The position numbers and the translations under genes are program-made. A stretch of DNA of 64,000 nucleotides from Branchiostoma floridae. Taxonomy: Eukaryota; Chordata; Leptocardii; Amphioxiformes; Branchiostomatidae. Positions within the stretch are counted from its first letter, which is position 1, and every line of letters begins with the position of its first letter. A model generated the notes under the pieces. The model worked only from the letters and a program-made list of their open reading frames with translations. It was not told the origin of the DNA and searched no databases. The stretch spans positions 294,855 through 358,854 of the forward strand of contig NW_023365777.1 in NCBI RefSeq assembly GCF_000003815.2, read 5' to 3'. Below, in pieces: positions 24,181-36,334 of this stretch.

Positions 24181-24400
24181 AGTCACTTTAGCTCAACTGG
24201 TAGCAGCCTCATTGTTGACCAATTAGTTATAATCAGTTAGTAACTGGGATATCCTGATTCAATCCTGGTAGGCATCTTGTTTAGTGCTTCAACCATCTTT
24301 TGGAAGGAAGTGATTTGAGCACAGAGGAAGAGCTTTCAACTCTACCCTGTAAGAACATACCCTGCTACTTAAAACAGAAGGACTTTTTGGACAATTACAT
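24181..24400 (+). mobile_element. tRNA-derived SINE, copy 1
   Basis: A-box-like TAGCTCAACTGGTAGC at 24189 and B-box-like GATTCAATCC at 24256 are spaced as in an internal RNA polymerase III promoter. The downstream body (GGCATCTTG...ACCATCTTTTGG...CATACCCTGCTACTTAAAAC) is shared with the copy near 39.8 kb, so this is a SINE and not a functional tRNA. Confidence 0.65.
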
Positions 24401-25524
24401 CTTGACTTGAGGCAGATCATTGCATGTGTTGAGTCCAGCGGGCAATCTCATTGATGACAACTTCATCAAATAGTGGGCATGTTATAGCAAGTGACAATGG
24501 GTCCACAAACAGTTATAGTATACCTTGTTATCTGACAGCTTAAGTTTTTTCAATGACTTGATTATTTTGAATTTCATTAATTCCTTTTGTATTGGATTAT
24601 AACAATCTTCATAGTTTTTATTATTAAGTACACAAACATGCATAATTCACCAATGGATAGATTGGACTCAAATGATGCTGCAGCAACTTACAGTTAAATG
24701 TGTTACAAAAAGGGTATAAAATGAATGGTTATCTGTTGTTACTCTTGTTTTTTTACACGTGTTTGAGTCACAGGAAGCAAGTCTTAAATACTGCACCTAG
24801 AATTCCTTATTCAAGGCACTGTAGGCTTTGTTCTTGATTGGATGTGCAGGCATAAGTAGATTAGTAAAACATACATGTACCGTGTATATTAAATAATTTT
24901 TAATGAGTGTTAAGTCTGTTGATGAGTGGATGGATGTGTCAATTATTGCAGTGTATATATATATATGTGATGATAATTCAGTTATTTTAGCCCTTACATT
25001 TCTAGCAGTTTCTGTCACTTTGTATTTGTACGTGTATTTCTTATTCTGTAGATTTTGCCTTACATAAATTCCATACAAATACAAATTACCATAGGCATAC
25101 ATGTATATTAGGTATTATCAACAACACAGATAAGATAGATACATTCAATTGTTATCACCTGGTTCCTGATAATAAGTTAAGGGGGATGATACTGTTGATT
25201 GTCCTGTTATCACATACAGCTAACTGTTAAAGTTACATTGATCAAATAACCCAAGCACTTTTTGCCCTCGCAGATTTTTGTGCATGCTTGTCAAGATGTT
25301 TTTGACTGTGAAAGATGATTGAAGCCAATGTCTGCATGCTATCTCTGTGCGCCCTGTGTGCATTCATTAACTACTCGTCAAGTCGTCTTATCCATTTGTC
25401 ACAGGTATCACAGCATGTTAAAGTCAATCCTGTAAGTGATTCATTTGTGTAGAACAGAAAAGCCTTGAAGAACACCTCTGAATAAGATCAGATGTTGTCA
25501 TGCCCTTTTTCTTTCTTTTCCCAG
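24401..25524 (+). other. Neurexin intron before microexon 6
   Basis: Includes a TA dinucleotide run near 24953-24966 and two TGCATG motifs (25281, 25333). A 27-nt acceptor/donor pair at 25405-25431 has a stop in the required phase. No other content recognised. Confidence 0.45.
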
Positions 25525-25545
25525 CCATGTCCCAGAAGAAGAAAT
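25525..25545 (+). CDS. NRXN: Neurexin microexon 6 (21 nt, basic)
   Basis: CCTTTTTCTTTCTTTTCCCAG|CCATGTCC...AAGAAAT|GTGAGT. Very strong acceptor and donor. Phase 1 to phase 1, adding AMSQKKK. It ends in T rather than G, so the next junction codon begins with T: joining exon 37709 gives TCA (Ser), whereas skipping it gives GCA (Ala). TGCATG motifs lie about 190-245 nt upstream (25281, 25333). Confidence 0.8.
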
Positions 25546-25753
25546 GTGAGTCTTCCATTTTCTTGTCTCTCTAACACCAGACCTGCCCTTGTCGCTGGTT
25601 ACTGTGTGGGAGTGGGAGGCGTGCAGATGTGGGTGTGTCAGATGATTGGTGATGACATCACAGCTGGCCTGGGCTGACCTCCAGCCTGGTACAGTCTCAG
25701 AGTCGACCAGTGGACTTTGCTTTTCACTTCCAAAGAGTACAATTTTTCTGTAC

Positions 25754-25905
25754 TTGAGAAAGAGAGAAAAAGAAATGAAATAAGAAATAGAAAGAATGAA
25801 AAAAAGAAAAGAAAGCAAAAGAAAGAAGAAGAGAAATAGATTTGAGAGAAGGAAAAAAAGTAAGAAATAAACAAAGAAAGGAAAGCAACAGAAAGACAAA
25901 AAAAT
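25754..25905 (+). repeat. Purine-rich (GA/A) tract, about 150 nt
   Basis: Almost uninterrupted A/G (for example GAGAAAGAGAGAAAAAGAAA), starting 208 nt after microexon 6. Low-complexity DNA. Long phenylalanine-rich frames on the other strand here are artefacts. Confidence 0.85.
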
Positions 25906-28900
25906 TGCTATGTTGATTGCTACTGATGATGTTTACCCAAATTGCAAAAAGAATATTATTGGCTTGTTGATGTTCTCAGAATTTGTTACACTATGTAATG
26001 TGTGTATACTGTAAACAAACTAAATTGTACTTAACAAGGGTGCTGATTTTGTTTCTGCCAAACTGTGATCCCGAGAACCCAAATAAATTAAATAGTATAT
26101 CAGAAAATTGTGTAACTCAAAGCCAGTGCCCTAAATGACTCCTATTCAATTTTTGCAAAATTTCGAAAAATTATCAACAGAATACTGAAAAAGATGTATG
26201 ATGTAGAAATGGAATTTAAATTGAAATTCATAATTTTCAGCGCATAGCCTATTCTACATATGGTCACACACACCACCAGACGTCTGTAGTTGTAGTGAAA
26301 TATCTAAAATCAATGTGACCTTGAAAAATATCATTGGCAGATTAATCACTCCTTGGCCATGGCTAATTTGCATAAGGCAGCAGAGGGGATGTGACATAAG
26401 GATCAAACAATGTACTGCAGTCTCAACACAGGGAAAATATCAAAATGTGTCTACTTTTTGCAAAAATCTAACTTAGTACACCTCAGGTTTCCAGTAAAAT
26501 ATTATAAAAAAAGGGTAACAAAACATGCATATAGCATTTAGTATTTGGTTCAAATTAATATCACATCAGACAAGAATTTTGGTATTGGTAAGTGTAAGAT
26601 TTTAAAAAAAGCATCTGTTTGTAAAATCATGGCTTAGTTTTGAAACAGCATTGTCAGATTGTGACTGCATCCCCGGGCTTAAATTTCAACATGGTCAGAA
26701 ACAAGGCAAAAAACACACACCAGTAAAATGTCAGGCATTTTAAGGCACTACTACAGACAGTAACTGTAACAGTATTGTAAAATTTGAGTAGGTTAAAATT
26801 TGTACAAGTTTGTATCTTGGCAACAACAAGCAATGAAGGTGAAGATTTATTAGAAGAGAGTTCATTTGATTCCTCCTAAAATTACGTTTTAATGGTAGAT
26901 ATTGACTTGTAGTATTTATTAGCCATTAAAACTGCAAGAAAATTGGTAAAATTAGCTATGGGAGGGAGTAATGACTGTGGTAACAGATAATTCTACGGTG
27001 ATCCAAAGGCAATTTGGTTAATCTTGTACCAGTAAGATGACTCCCTCTGGCGTTCCTGATTAAAGCATTTACTAAAAATGGCGGCGTTCTAATTTTGATA
27101 TTTCATTCGGTTAACTCGAAGCACAATCTAACAAGCTCCATTCATTTTTATACAATAAGTTATCTGTAACAGGAAAAAAAGGAAATTAGGTACATATGTC
27201 AATTCAAGGGATGCATTTAGATCACTGGCAGATCACATCATTATCAAATCATTTTTTATGATCAAAAGGAAAATGTGCATGTATGTCGCCTCCAGTCACA
27301 AAAGTTCTCATGAGGCACTTCATGTATCTTCAAACCTACAGTAGAATTCGACCATTGCCATTGCAACCTGCAACATGCAATGTTGGAAACTGTTTGAGAC
27401 TATTTGAGAATACCCATTGCAGACTCATTTTCAGTATATAGTGGTACAATTCCTAATTTTCATGATGGTTACCAGTACAGAAAATTAATGTACAGGTCTA
27501 GTTCAGGTCCAGAGATCAAATCTAATTGTTTGTAAAGAAATGGGCAATACTGAAAACAATGGTCCAATTTCCTAAAAAGGAATTGTTGAGTGTCCCACTC
27601 CCACTGGCAATTTGTACATTCTGAGATCTGAATAAACAAACAAACTGGCATTTTAAAATCACGTATCCATTTAAACTCTGAAAGCTTGGTTGTAGAGACT
27701 TGTTAGAAAAGACTGGTCCAACAAAAAAATAACAGTTTTGTACCATACCCCCCCCCCCATGATGCATTATAACCCATTTAACACAATCCCTGCTGCCTAA
27801 CCATAATTAATTATAACCTACAGAAAATTGGTTGCCAAATGGTTACTTCAGTGTATTTAAGGTTAAAGTGTTGCCAGGCTGGCAGGTACTGGTACAGAGA
27901 TTGGCCAGCTGTGATGTCACCACTTTGACAGAGGACGAATACATGGACGATCATCAGCAGCACTGTGTTGTATCAATTTTTTTTACCACTGATAAAATTG
28001 TACAAAGTGTGTATGTGTGCTATAAACAGTATGTATGATTTCTGTCTTTTTGGATATTTTTTCTTGCATGGACAATCCTAAATCCTTTTGTGCAATAATA
28101 TTGAATCTTTTGTGTATGTGCAGCATTTTGTACGTTCAGCATTGTTTCAGGGCTGTTTTAGGTTAAACAAAGTCCTCTTCTAGTTGTATGTCAGTGAAGG
28201 TGTTAACATTTAATGGAATCATAGAAAATACTGTTTCTGTTTTTATTACAAAACTAGATAACTAGGGTTAGAAGTTACAACTGGGGAGATTGTTTGATCT
28301 CAGAGAGTTGGAATCTAGGATAATGTATATTTTGTATGTCTGACCCTAATTGACAAATTCTAATCAGTCTACAATCGCACAGTCATTACACACTTCAAAA
28401 GGTGACCCCATTCAAACTAGACTAGGTTTTCTATCATACAGTTTGGTTGATTGTGTGCCTGATGACGGTTGGGAGTACTAAAAGGTTTGGTGTAATATTA
28501 AGATAAGTCTGTATGAGGCTTAATGGACATCATATTTATGGCCATAAGGAATGCTAAGTGCATCTGCCTCTTGCACCTTTTTTCTATGTCATTACGACTT
28601 TGTGTATTCACAAAGTGACAAAGTCGAAAATTTCTAAAATCGACAGTTAGCATTGGTCCAATGCAAACAGCATTGTTAACTGCAGCTAGACTGCTAAGTT
28701 GTAGATTTTGGACGTTTCTAAGAAGTAATAAAAATACTGTGTGTTAAGCTGCATCTATATGCTAACAGGATGCTTATCAGTCGGGCCACAGGCCTTCATT
28801 TTTGAAACCTAGTGTAAACGATCTTTTAGCCGATAATGGCAAGCCCTACAGATAGGCTACAGCAAGCAATTTCTATGAATGACATCCATCTTTAAGTTGG

Positions 28901-30002
28901 TGATAGTATCTCTTGCGAAGAAAACATTAGGTACATTGTTTTGCATGGCATGCATATTCAAGATCAGCAATTAGCTTTGTAAAGCTCTTAAAAGGCTTGT
29001 GCCGCATACAGTTTTTAGGAGTTAGGTTCTTCTTGTCTATTTAATGCAGTGTAATACTGTTTAATTTACTTTTGCCTAAATTGTATTATAATATTTGTTT
29101 TCAAAGAATTGTTGTACAGTAACAAATTCTGGGAGAGACCCCCCCTGCATATGTAAGTTTTGTTATGATAATGATAAAAAATTCAAGAGTGATGAAACTT
29201 TATAACAAAATTCTAACATCATAACCACAGTACTTGAGTGACACTTCCAATTTTCTGATTAATGTCACCCAAATTAATGTTGAATTTGACAGAGTTCCTG
29301 TCATCACGTCAGCAGGTATACAATGTTAGCACTTAAATTCATTCATAACGTCTCGTTATATGCAAGTTCTTCGGGTTGTGATAAGATTCTGGAATCATCC
29401 CTCCCCTGGTTGTTGTTACCTAGATATACGGCACACTCCAATTTTACTGACAGGCAAATACAGGTAATCCCCACATCCTACAGTGACGTGGCAAAAGTGC
29501 AGAAAAATTCTTAGCAGGACTACTGAGGGTAGTGTACACAAAAGTGTTGATGCATGCGTGTCTTAACCTATCAAAATACCAATCCCCCATGCATGACATC
29601 ACAGTCAGACATCTTTGTCAATGAAGGACTACCAAATAGAAAAAGAAAAACTAAAGTGCAGAAAATAGCATGTCTTAGCTAAGCCCCGCCACACCAGTTT
29701 AATTAATGTTTGTACTCGGATTTGAAAAAAGAATGCTAAATTGAAATATTACGTTTAAAAGATAGTTTGTGGGCTGTACCTTTGTACACATATTTTCAGC
29801 AAGTATGCATTGTACATTGTAGTTAGATTCTAAATTTCCTTGATTTTTACTTCAAAATTTGCAGGAACAAAGGAAATAAATTGGTGCGACCAAACCACCT
29901 CTTTAAAGCCACCTATGACCCTTTTAGGCTGTTTCATTTTGTACTATTTTCTGGATTACCAGAAGAGAACATTTTAGAAATGGAGTAAACTGTAGTCGTT
30001 TA
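25906..30002 (+). other. Neurexin intron, part
   Basis: AT-rich, with a poly-C run near 27750-27760. A 68-aa frame at 27832-28038 (contains TEDEYMDDHQQH) follows an acceptor-like CCTACAG, but has no donor in register and no known domain. A weak 33-nt exon candidate at 29120 is listed separately. Confidence 0.4.
29120..29152 (+). other. Candidate microexon (33 nt), weak
   Basis: TTGTTGTACAG|TAACAAATT...TGCATAT|GTAAGT. Divisible by three and open in phase 1 (VTNSGRDPPCI). The donor is perfect, but the acceptor tract is mediocre and the peptide, with a cysteine and PP, is unlike its neighbours. Could be chance. Confidence 0.2.
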
Positions 30003-30205
30003 GCGCTAATACTAGTTCTCCTTTATTTGTGGGGTAACCTATACCGGTTGGTATTTAGGGATATGAATTGGTAATTAGGGATATGAAGTCAATGGGCGGT
30101 GGTTTCAAATTGCAAGATATATAAAGTTTGAAACCACCGTCTGTCGGCTATCCCTTGTTTTTGTCTTTAAACAACGGATATAGGTTAACCCACGGATAGA
30201 AGTGA
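30003..30205. repeat. Palindromic MITE family A, copy 4 (eroded right end)
   Basis: Left arm CTAGTTCTCCTTTATTTGTG then GGGTAACC. Inner pair GGGCGGTGGTTTCAAA / TTTGAAACCACCGTC is nearly perfect. Right arm GGTTAACCCACGGATAGAAG is cut off by a TA microsatellite. Confidence 0.8.
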
Positions 30206-31295
30206 TATATATATATATATGTAATATGGAAGTCAATGACTTTATTCATTGTAAAGCACCAGTAGAATGAATGCTTCAGCACAAAATGCCCAGTGTTTGG
30301 GGAACTGTTTCCTTGTCAGCTTGCCAAGGCGGTGCAGGAATGGATGTCATGTAATGGGAGCCGGTTGGCTCTGCTCCACTAATTGTGTTAGATGCAGCGC
30401 GCTCCTGTACATCAGGCAAATTGCTTACGCACAGCTACACAGCATGCTCCAATACACACCCCTGTGCCACTTTCTTGGCCCGGACCAAAAGTTGTTACTG
30501 GTAAAAAAAAAGCGAGTGATGACTTTGGCGAGCAGATTTTTCTTCAGCTCTTCTTAATTGCTGCATAACGATCTGAGATCCTTCGGTGTTAATGAGGGTC
30601 AAAACAGGTGGCAGTGATGAAAAATAGGCAGCAGGTGTATTCTACACAGCTAGAAGCCCATAAGACACAGTTTTGTGAAATGTAGCAGTAGTATTCTGTT
30701 ACGGAATAATGTAATTCTCGATGCCTGCCACTTCTTGTTGACAACACCACAGATCATGTCGGGAAAATTAGACACAGTATAATTTTTCATGCTTTGAGGT
30801 ACATTGTAGATGTCAGTCAGTGCAGTGATAGTGAGTCCAAATTTTACAGGTAATATATATGGATCCGTGATATTACATGTTCTTGATGTGTAATCTCTCT
30901 CTGTGTCTTGTAGACAATATATCATTTTTGTTTTGCATACTGAGTAAGTCACCTTTATGTAAATGAATTATGCCAAACGCAGGCTCTAATATTACAGAGC
31001 AGCAAGTTAATGGGAACAGAATTTGATAATATAGTATGTAAGGTAAAAATGAAATTAAAGTTACTGTAACATTTCCTAATTTCAGACATGTAGTATGATA
31101 TTTTCTGCCTACTCCTCAGAAAGTCATTACATCACTGATTCTTGTGCACTACACACACACTCTGGTCATCAACCAAAGAATTTAAGGTAACGTTACACAA
31201 ATTTGTAGAATCTTAACAGAAATAAATGTATTTATGCCAAAATTAATGTATTTATGTCAAAATAGTTGGTAATGTCAAATATGAATATCACCATT
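30206..31295 (+). other. Neurexin intron, part
   Basis: The 96-aa frame at 30267-30557 is cysteine-rich at its start and locally less AT-rich, but carries no recognisable domain or splice context. Nothing else seen. Confidence 0.35.
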
Positions 31296-32362
31296 TAAAG
31301 CCCCGGTCACAAAGCGCGTACGATTCCTTGCGATGGACTATTCCGCATATCGTACGATGAGCGCAGTACATCGCAAGAAAATCGTAAGCATCGCAAGCCA
31401 TCGCAACGCATCGGATGGTGTTCAAAATTTTTCCAGCGTCGCACGATTTTTCACTTGTGTCTCTTCTGTATAGCTGTCTGACCGCTTTTGTGCTTCTTTA
31501 ACCAACAAAATGTGGACATAGCTGTTAAATACCTTCCTATAATATCTTTAACTGTAAAAATAAATTTAAAAAGACCATGACAACAAGAGTATTAGAAGCA
31601 AAAGTTCAAATCAAGCGTGAGTACTGGTATGGTTATCTCGGCCTGCTTGCCGGCTCTACGTGTCAGGCTCTTTCGAAGATCGCATCATGATATGCTATCA
31701 ACAAAAAGATGCCATCATACAAAATCATATGATAAGCATTATATCATATATATTTCCGACTCATAGAGCCTGCCTTTATGTTCGAGTTGTCCCCATGGTT
31801 ATTACGATTATGGTAAACTGACCCAAGACCGGCGAGAGCTGAGATTTGATCTAATTATAAACTCACGTGCATGAAGCGATCAAACAATTGTCTGCATCAC
31901 CTGTGCGGGGCGCGCTGTTCTCTTGTTGCGACTGTGGCAGTTGCGACTGAAATATTTCCCCTTTTCGTCAATATCGACAATATCAGGGAAAACTGAAACC
32001 ATCACAACATGCTAAAAAATCATAAATCTATAACCTCATCAGTAGACAAAAATTGCCGTAATGAACTCTGCTATGGGGGCAAATAAAATCTTACGACGAT
32101 AGCGAAATTTTGAACATGTTCAAAATCCATTTCAGCTCTATTTTTCGCCATACGACGCTCCCCGATTTACTATGATTCACTGCGATTGACGCAGGCACGC
32201 TCTTATGACCTCATCGTACGATGCACTACGCGCTTTGTGACCACGGCTTTATATACTTAAACCATTGCTTCCGATTTTCTTCCGACTTACGTCGCACTGC
32301 GCTTATCCTGCGCATCGGAAGGAATCGCAAGGAATCGTACGCGCTTTGTGACAGGGGCTTTA
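31296..32362. mobile_element. Non-autonomous TIR element, about 1.07 kb, flanked by TA
   Basis: Left end AAGCCCCGGTCACAAAGCGC then GTACGATTCCTTGCGAT, and right end ATCGCAAGGAATCGTACGCG then CTTTGTGACAGGGGCTT, form a terminal inverted repeat of roughly 37 bp with one mismatch. TA lies on each side, consistent with a TA target duplication. Sub-terminal CGTACGAT/ATCGCAA motifs recur inside. A second right-end-like sequence (GCGCTTTGTGACCACGGCTT) ends at about 32252. No transposase frame. Confidence 0.8.
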
Positions 32363-35004
32363 GATATTTTTTGGTGTTCCTTAACATTATATCGAAAACT
32401 ATATTCAAGGCAGCATTTCTGTAGATATTAAAACATTACTTCCCATGACCAATTTTCCTGAGGCAGTCATAAAGGTACTAAACCTATAATATTCCCATTA
32501 TCTTGTCACTCTCCGCACATCAAGTTTATTGCACATGTCACCTGCACACTCGCACTCGTGGTGCGAAGACTGTGAGTAATCCTCCCGAGTAATTTCCACA
32601 TCAACCACTGAATTACCAGGAAATAAATGTGCCCAGATAGAAAGCATGTAGCTGTGGGAGTGACATGCGTTCTGTCAATGTCTGATGCCATGAAATCATC
32701 CTTAGATTACTTTCTTTGATGTCGTATGCAGGGATATTTCCATGTCTTAAAGAGCAAGATGGCTTACTTAGTACTCAGGCACTCCCGTGATATTGCCAGG
32801 TTGTCAAAGAGGCCCAGGATTTTTAGTCAGAAACTTGAGTCATACACAGTACATGCCTTGCCTTGAGTTCCTTGTATTGAAGTATCAGAATACAGCAGTA
32901 GGCTGAAGTTGGACCCTATGTAGGGCTGGCCCCTGCTCGGACATTTTGTAAGGAATTGTATTCATCAATTTGGATGGTGACATAAAGCCAGGGGCCCTAT
33001 GCAAGGGAGCTTCAGGTGTTAGCCTCAATTGTCTGTACTAAAACCTATGCATTAGTAAAAGAATCCAACACAACTATCTAGATTTAGTAGGCATGATACA
33101 GTGTGCTTGGCCAGATGCACAAGCCTTGGTGAAGTGACATTGCGCTACTAGACAACGAAAAAGCATAATGCTTCGTCCTCAAACAGAGGTTCAAGATGCT
33201 AGGTTCAGCTTAATGTAACATATACATCACCTTTTAAAGAATTGCATCCTCCATTCTGTATGTTAATGTGTGTTATGAAACCTATTTTTCTCTTCTATTA
33301 TGAAGAGACGCAGTGATTGAAGATGGCAGTCGGACCAAAAGCTGATAGATAAACCCCCTCTGAAGACAAATGATACTATCTGGTCGGATCTGAAATTAAA
33401 GTTTTGACAAAGGGAAACTGGGTCATTCCATAAACCCAGTACTTTGTCAAAGACATGGAAAGTTACATGCGGAATATATAATATTCAGTCCCAGAAACGG
33501 TCTCAGGAAAACATTTTTCACTACGACGTTTGATGTATGTTTACATGGCTCAATTATCATATCAAAACTGCTTCTGGCTTTCTGATTATGAAGCTAGCAG
33601 ATTCCAATACATCATTTTGGTATAAGATGAATATCAAGATGGAAGGATCTGGTAAGATGCATTTTTAAGATAATCAAGACTGCTAGTATATCAAATGCTA
33701 TCAAAATTACTTTTGGGGTCTCAAGTTTTTAATAGATAGCATTGCTCACAATAACATTGTTTTTATTGTGAACATCATCATTGCACGGTTCGTTAAACAT
33801 TGGAAAATTGGAATCATCCATGGCTAAATGCAAAGATGTTCCGTCATAGCAAAATATATCTGATTCAACAATGGGTACAATTGCAGAGACCATATTACAC
33901 TGACATTTTAGAAGTCATCAGACTTCTTAACACCTCAATACTATCATCTTTCAGACTGTACTGTAATGAAAGGGAAGTGTTACTTGGGAAAACACTTGAA
34001 ATTGGTCATTTTTATTGACCGGACAATTGTACAGGGGGAAGATCAATACTCATTGATCGAAGAAAAAGACGAGTTGGGAAAGGAACTGATTTTGATAACA
34101 TTGCATAACCTTTATTGATGTGAAGCATTTGAACACAATTCATTGATTATGAATAATCATTAACACTAGATAGTCCTGTACAAATAGCAAATGAAGGGAA
34201 TGTGTTATCCTGTGATATAAATGCCTGATATCTTCGAAAAAAAAGGTTATGCTAACAACTGATAACATGAAGACATACAGTCCGTAAAATTAACAAGTTA
34301 TGTCATCAGTACTGTACACTGTATGTGCATATTGAACAGACTTGGATTTACTATTATTATTTAACAAGGGAAGTCAATGCATTTCTGTCTATCATAAGTA
34401 CATTGATCCACTTAGATTTTGATTTTGGGTTTCTCAGCTATTTCAGTAATCCTACCAATCATGTTTTGGATTAAGGGGATTATATCCAAAGGATAAATGA
34501 TAAATGGTATTTTGTCAATAGTATTATACTGTAAACTGTCACATGCATTCTTCTTTTTCCACAACAAAGGGATGATATACGTTCACAGACTTATGAACTG
34601 TAGCTTACATGTACATTGTAAAGCTTCAATGCTATTTGAATTGTAAATGAGTAATAGTGAAGCATTACTGCATAGATTTAATATATTGAGGGTGAAAAAA
34701 AGATTATCAGTTGTTACGCATCAAAGAATGGTTGTTTTCAAGGGGCCAAAATCACATTCTTCAGTCTCGTCTTGCATCATAGAATCTTGAGCCACCCCAA
34801 GTTCAGGTGAAAAATTGGCTGGAAGTGTGTGGGGAGTGCAGATAGGCAGGTGCTACACTCCCTACACAAAGATGAATATTTGATGAGCCTTGGGTTCAGG
34901 GGAATTCCGAAGCTCGCTTTTGCTGGGGCGTGGAAGGTTATAAATTGCTGCAGGGGCATGATTGTATTTGAATGTGATAAAGTCTCATTTCATATGTATG
35001 ACAG
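32363..35004 (+). other. Neurexin intron, part
   Basis: Only short frames, no recognised repeat, no convincing exon. Confidence 0.4.
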
Positions 35005-35019
35005 TATCTGGAGTGAAAG
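35005..35019 (+). other. Candidate microexon (15 nt)
   Basis: TCATTTCATATGTATGACAG|TATCTGG...GTGAAAG|GTAATA. Divisible by three, open in phase 1 (VSGVK), and ends in AAAG like the confident microexons. The upstream pyrimidine tract is only moderate. RNA evidence would settle it. Confidence 0.3.
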
Positions 35020-36102
35020 GTAATAATAACATTCAGAGATGTATAAAAGAAGCAAGTTAAAGAGAGTGTGCTAAGTTGGATGATACCTACGGCACCCCAG
35101 GGATTTTTGTGTATTGGATTGATGGTGACGATGGACCGGCAGGTCTCTATGCATGGGAAAATCATGAAACATTCAAATGTTAGGGGACAGGAAGTTTCCA
35201 CAATGTCCTTTTTTTATGAGCATACAATGTAGTACATTTTGTACTCAGTAGTTGAGATTGGTAAACTTAATCCTCTCTTGATTTGAATGAACTTAAGATC
35301 TATAATGACTTTTTTTTCAAAACTACATTCAATTTGGCCTAAGACCCAAAAGTGGACCATTTTAATGAAGTCATTGGTACTGTTTTTCTGGTAACAAGTA
35401 CCTACATTTTGTACATACAGTATGAACATAATTATGATGGTATGTCCTATTTTCCATGCAATTAGCAACACATAATGTTTATTAGTTCTTTTTCTCTGTG
35501 AGGGGGAATAATTACAGATGTATCATAATCATAGTACCTAATAATGATGTGCATAGTTACATTTTTGATAAATTTGAATATGGAACAGAATATCTAATTT
35601 GCACTTAAGGCAACATTGGAACATAAGTTCCCATGACTTGACTTTCTTCTTTGGGTATGTACATACTTTATTAGCAAGGGGAAGGTTGAAAGTGTGGTTG
35701 TCACAATAGACTGATGATACAAGTGTTTGAGTGCAAGTGTTTGTGTTTTTTTCATAAACATGAAATGATGAATAGGCATTAAGTGTTTGAATGCTATAGT
35801 GTTCTTTTTCATGAACATGCCCAGATCTATGTCTGGAAAAACAATTTTTGTAGCACTGTCAGATTTCCACCTCTCTACAGAGAATGTGATTAATATGAAC
35901 TAACCTTTCTGCATGATTTTCATCCTGCTTACTTCTCAGTTGTTTGAGAACGTCCACCTGCCACCTTATTAAAGCAAGTGCATGGGATCGTGAAGATACC
36001 ACTCTCACTGTCTCCATGCAGCATTTTCCCATCAAAACCTTTCACTTTCCTTTTTTCTTCTTCCCTTTTTTGCATGCATGCAACTTCCCATTGACTAAAC
36101 AG

Positions 36103-36108
36103 ACAAAG
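36103..36108 (+). other. Candidate 6-nt microexon with overlapping Rbfox motifs
   Basis: CATTGACTAAACAG|ACAAAG|GTATGT. A branch-point-like CTAAAC and AAACAG acceptor lead directly to a strong donor six bases later. Phase 1 to phase 1 would add two residues (Asp-Lys). Two overlapping TGCATG motifs (36071 and 36075) and a long pyrimidine run (about 36040-36070) lie immediately upstream. Confidence 0.35.
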
Positions 36109-36328
36109 GTATGTCACTGTAACTCCATCTGGTTTTCCTCCACAACTTTGCCACTAACTACATTTTTTTGTCATGACTGCTAACTTTATAGATTGGCTCG
36201 CCCCAGTGGCTTTGCCAAAAAATCTTCCTTCCTTTGTGATTTGCAATACATTTTTGTATGTATCAATGAGAGATAAACTCCTTGGAGATACTTATTGGAA
36301 TCACAGACTTTTTCTTTTCTCATAACAG

Positions 36329-36334
36329 TTGAAG
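36329..36334 (+). other. Candidate 6-nt microexon, weaker
   Basis: CTTTTTCTTTTCTCATAACAG|TTGAAG|GTCATT. Good pyrimidine tract and acceptor, weak donor. Phase-compatible (would add Val-Glu). It may instead be a decoy acceptor. Confidence 0.2.

Noticed and set aside
24181-24290. Functional tRNA gene
   Set aside because: A- and B-box-like motifs are present, but the body continues as a repeat shared with 39790, and no full cloverleaf is apparent.
25405-25431. A 27-nt acceptor/donor pair (CACAG|GTATCAC ... AATCCT|GTAAGT)
   Set aside because: Contains TAA in phase 1; the alternative 18-nt form has the same stop.
27832-28038. 68-aa frame containing TEDEYMDDHQQH after an acceptor-like CTACAG
   Set aside because: No donor in register, no domain, AT-rich codon use unlike the true exons.
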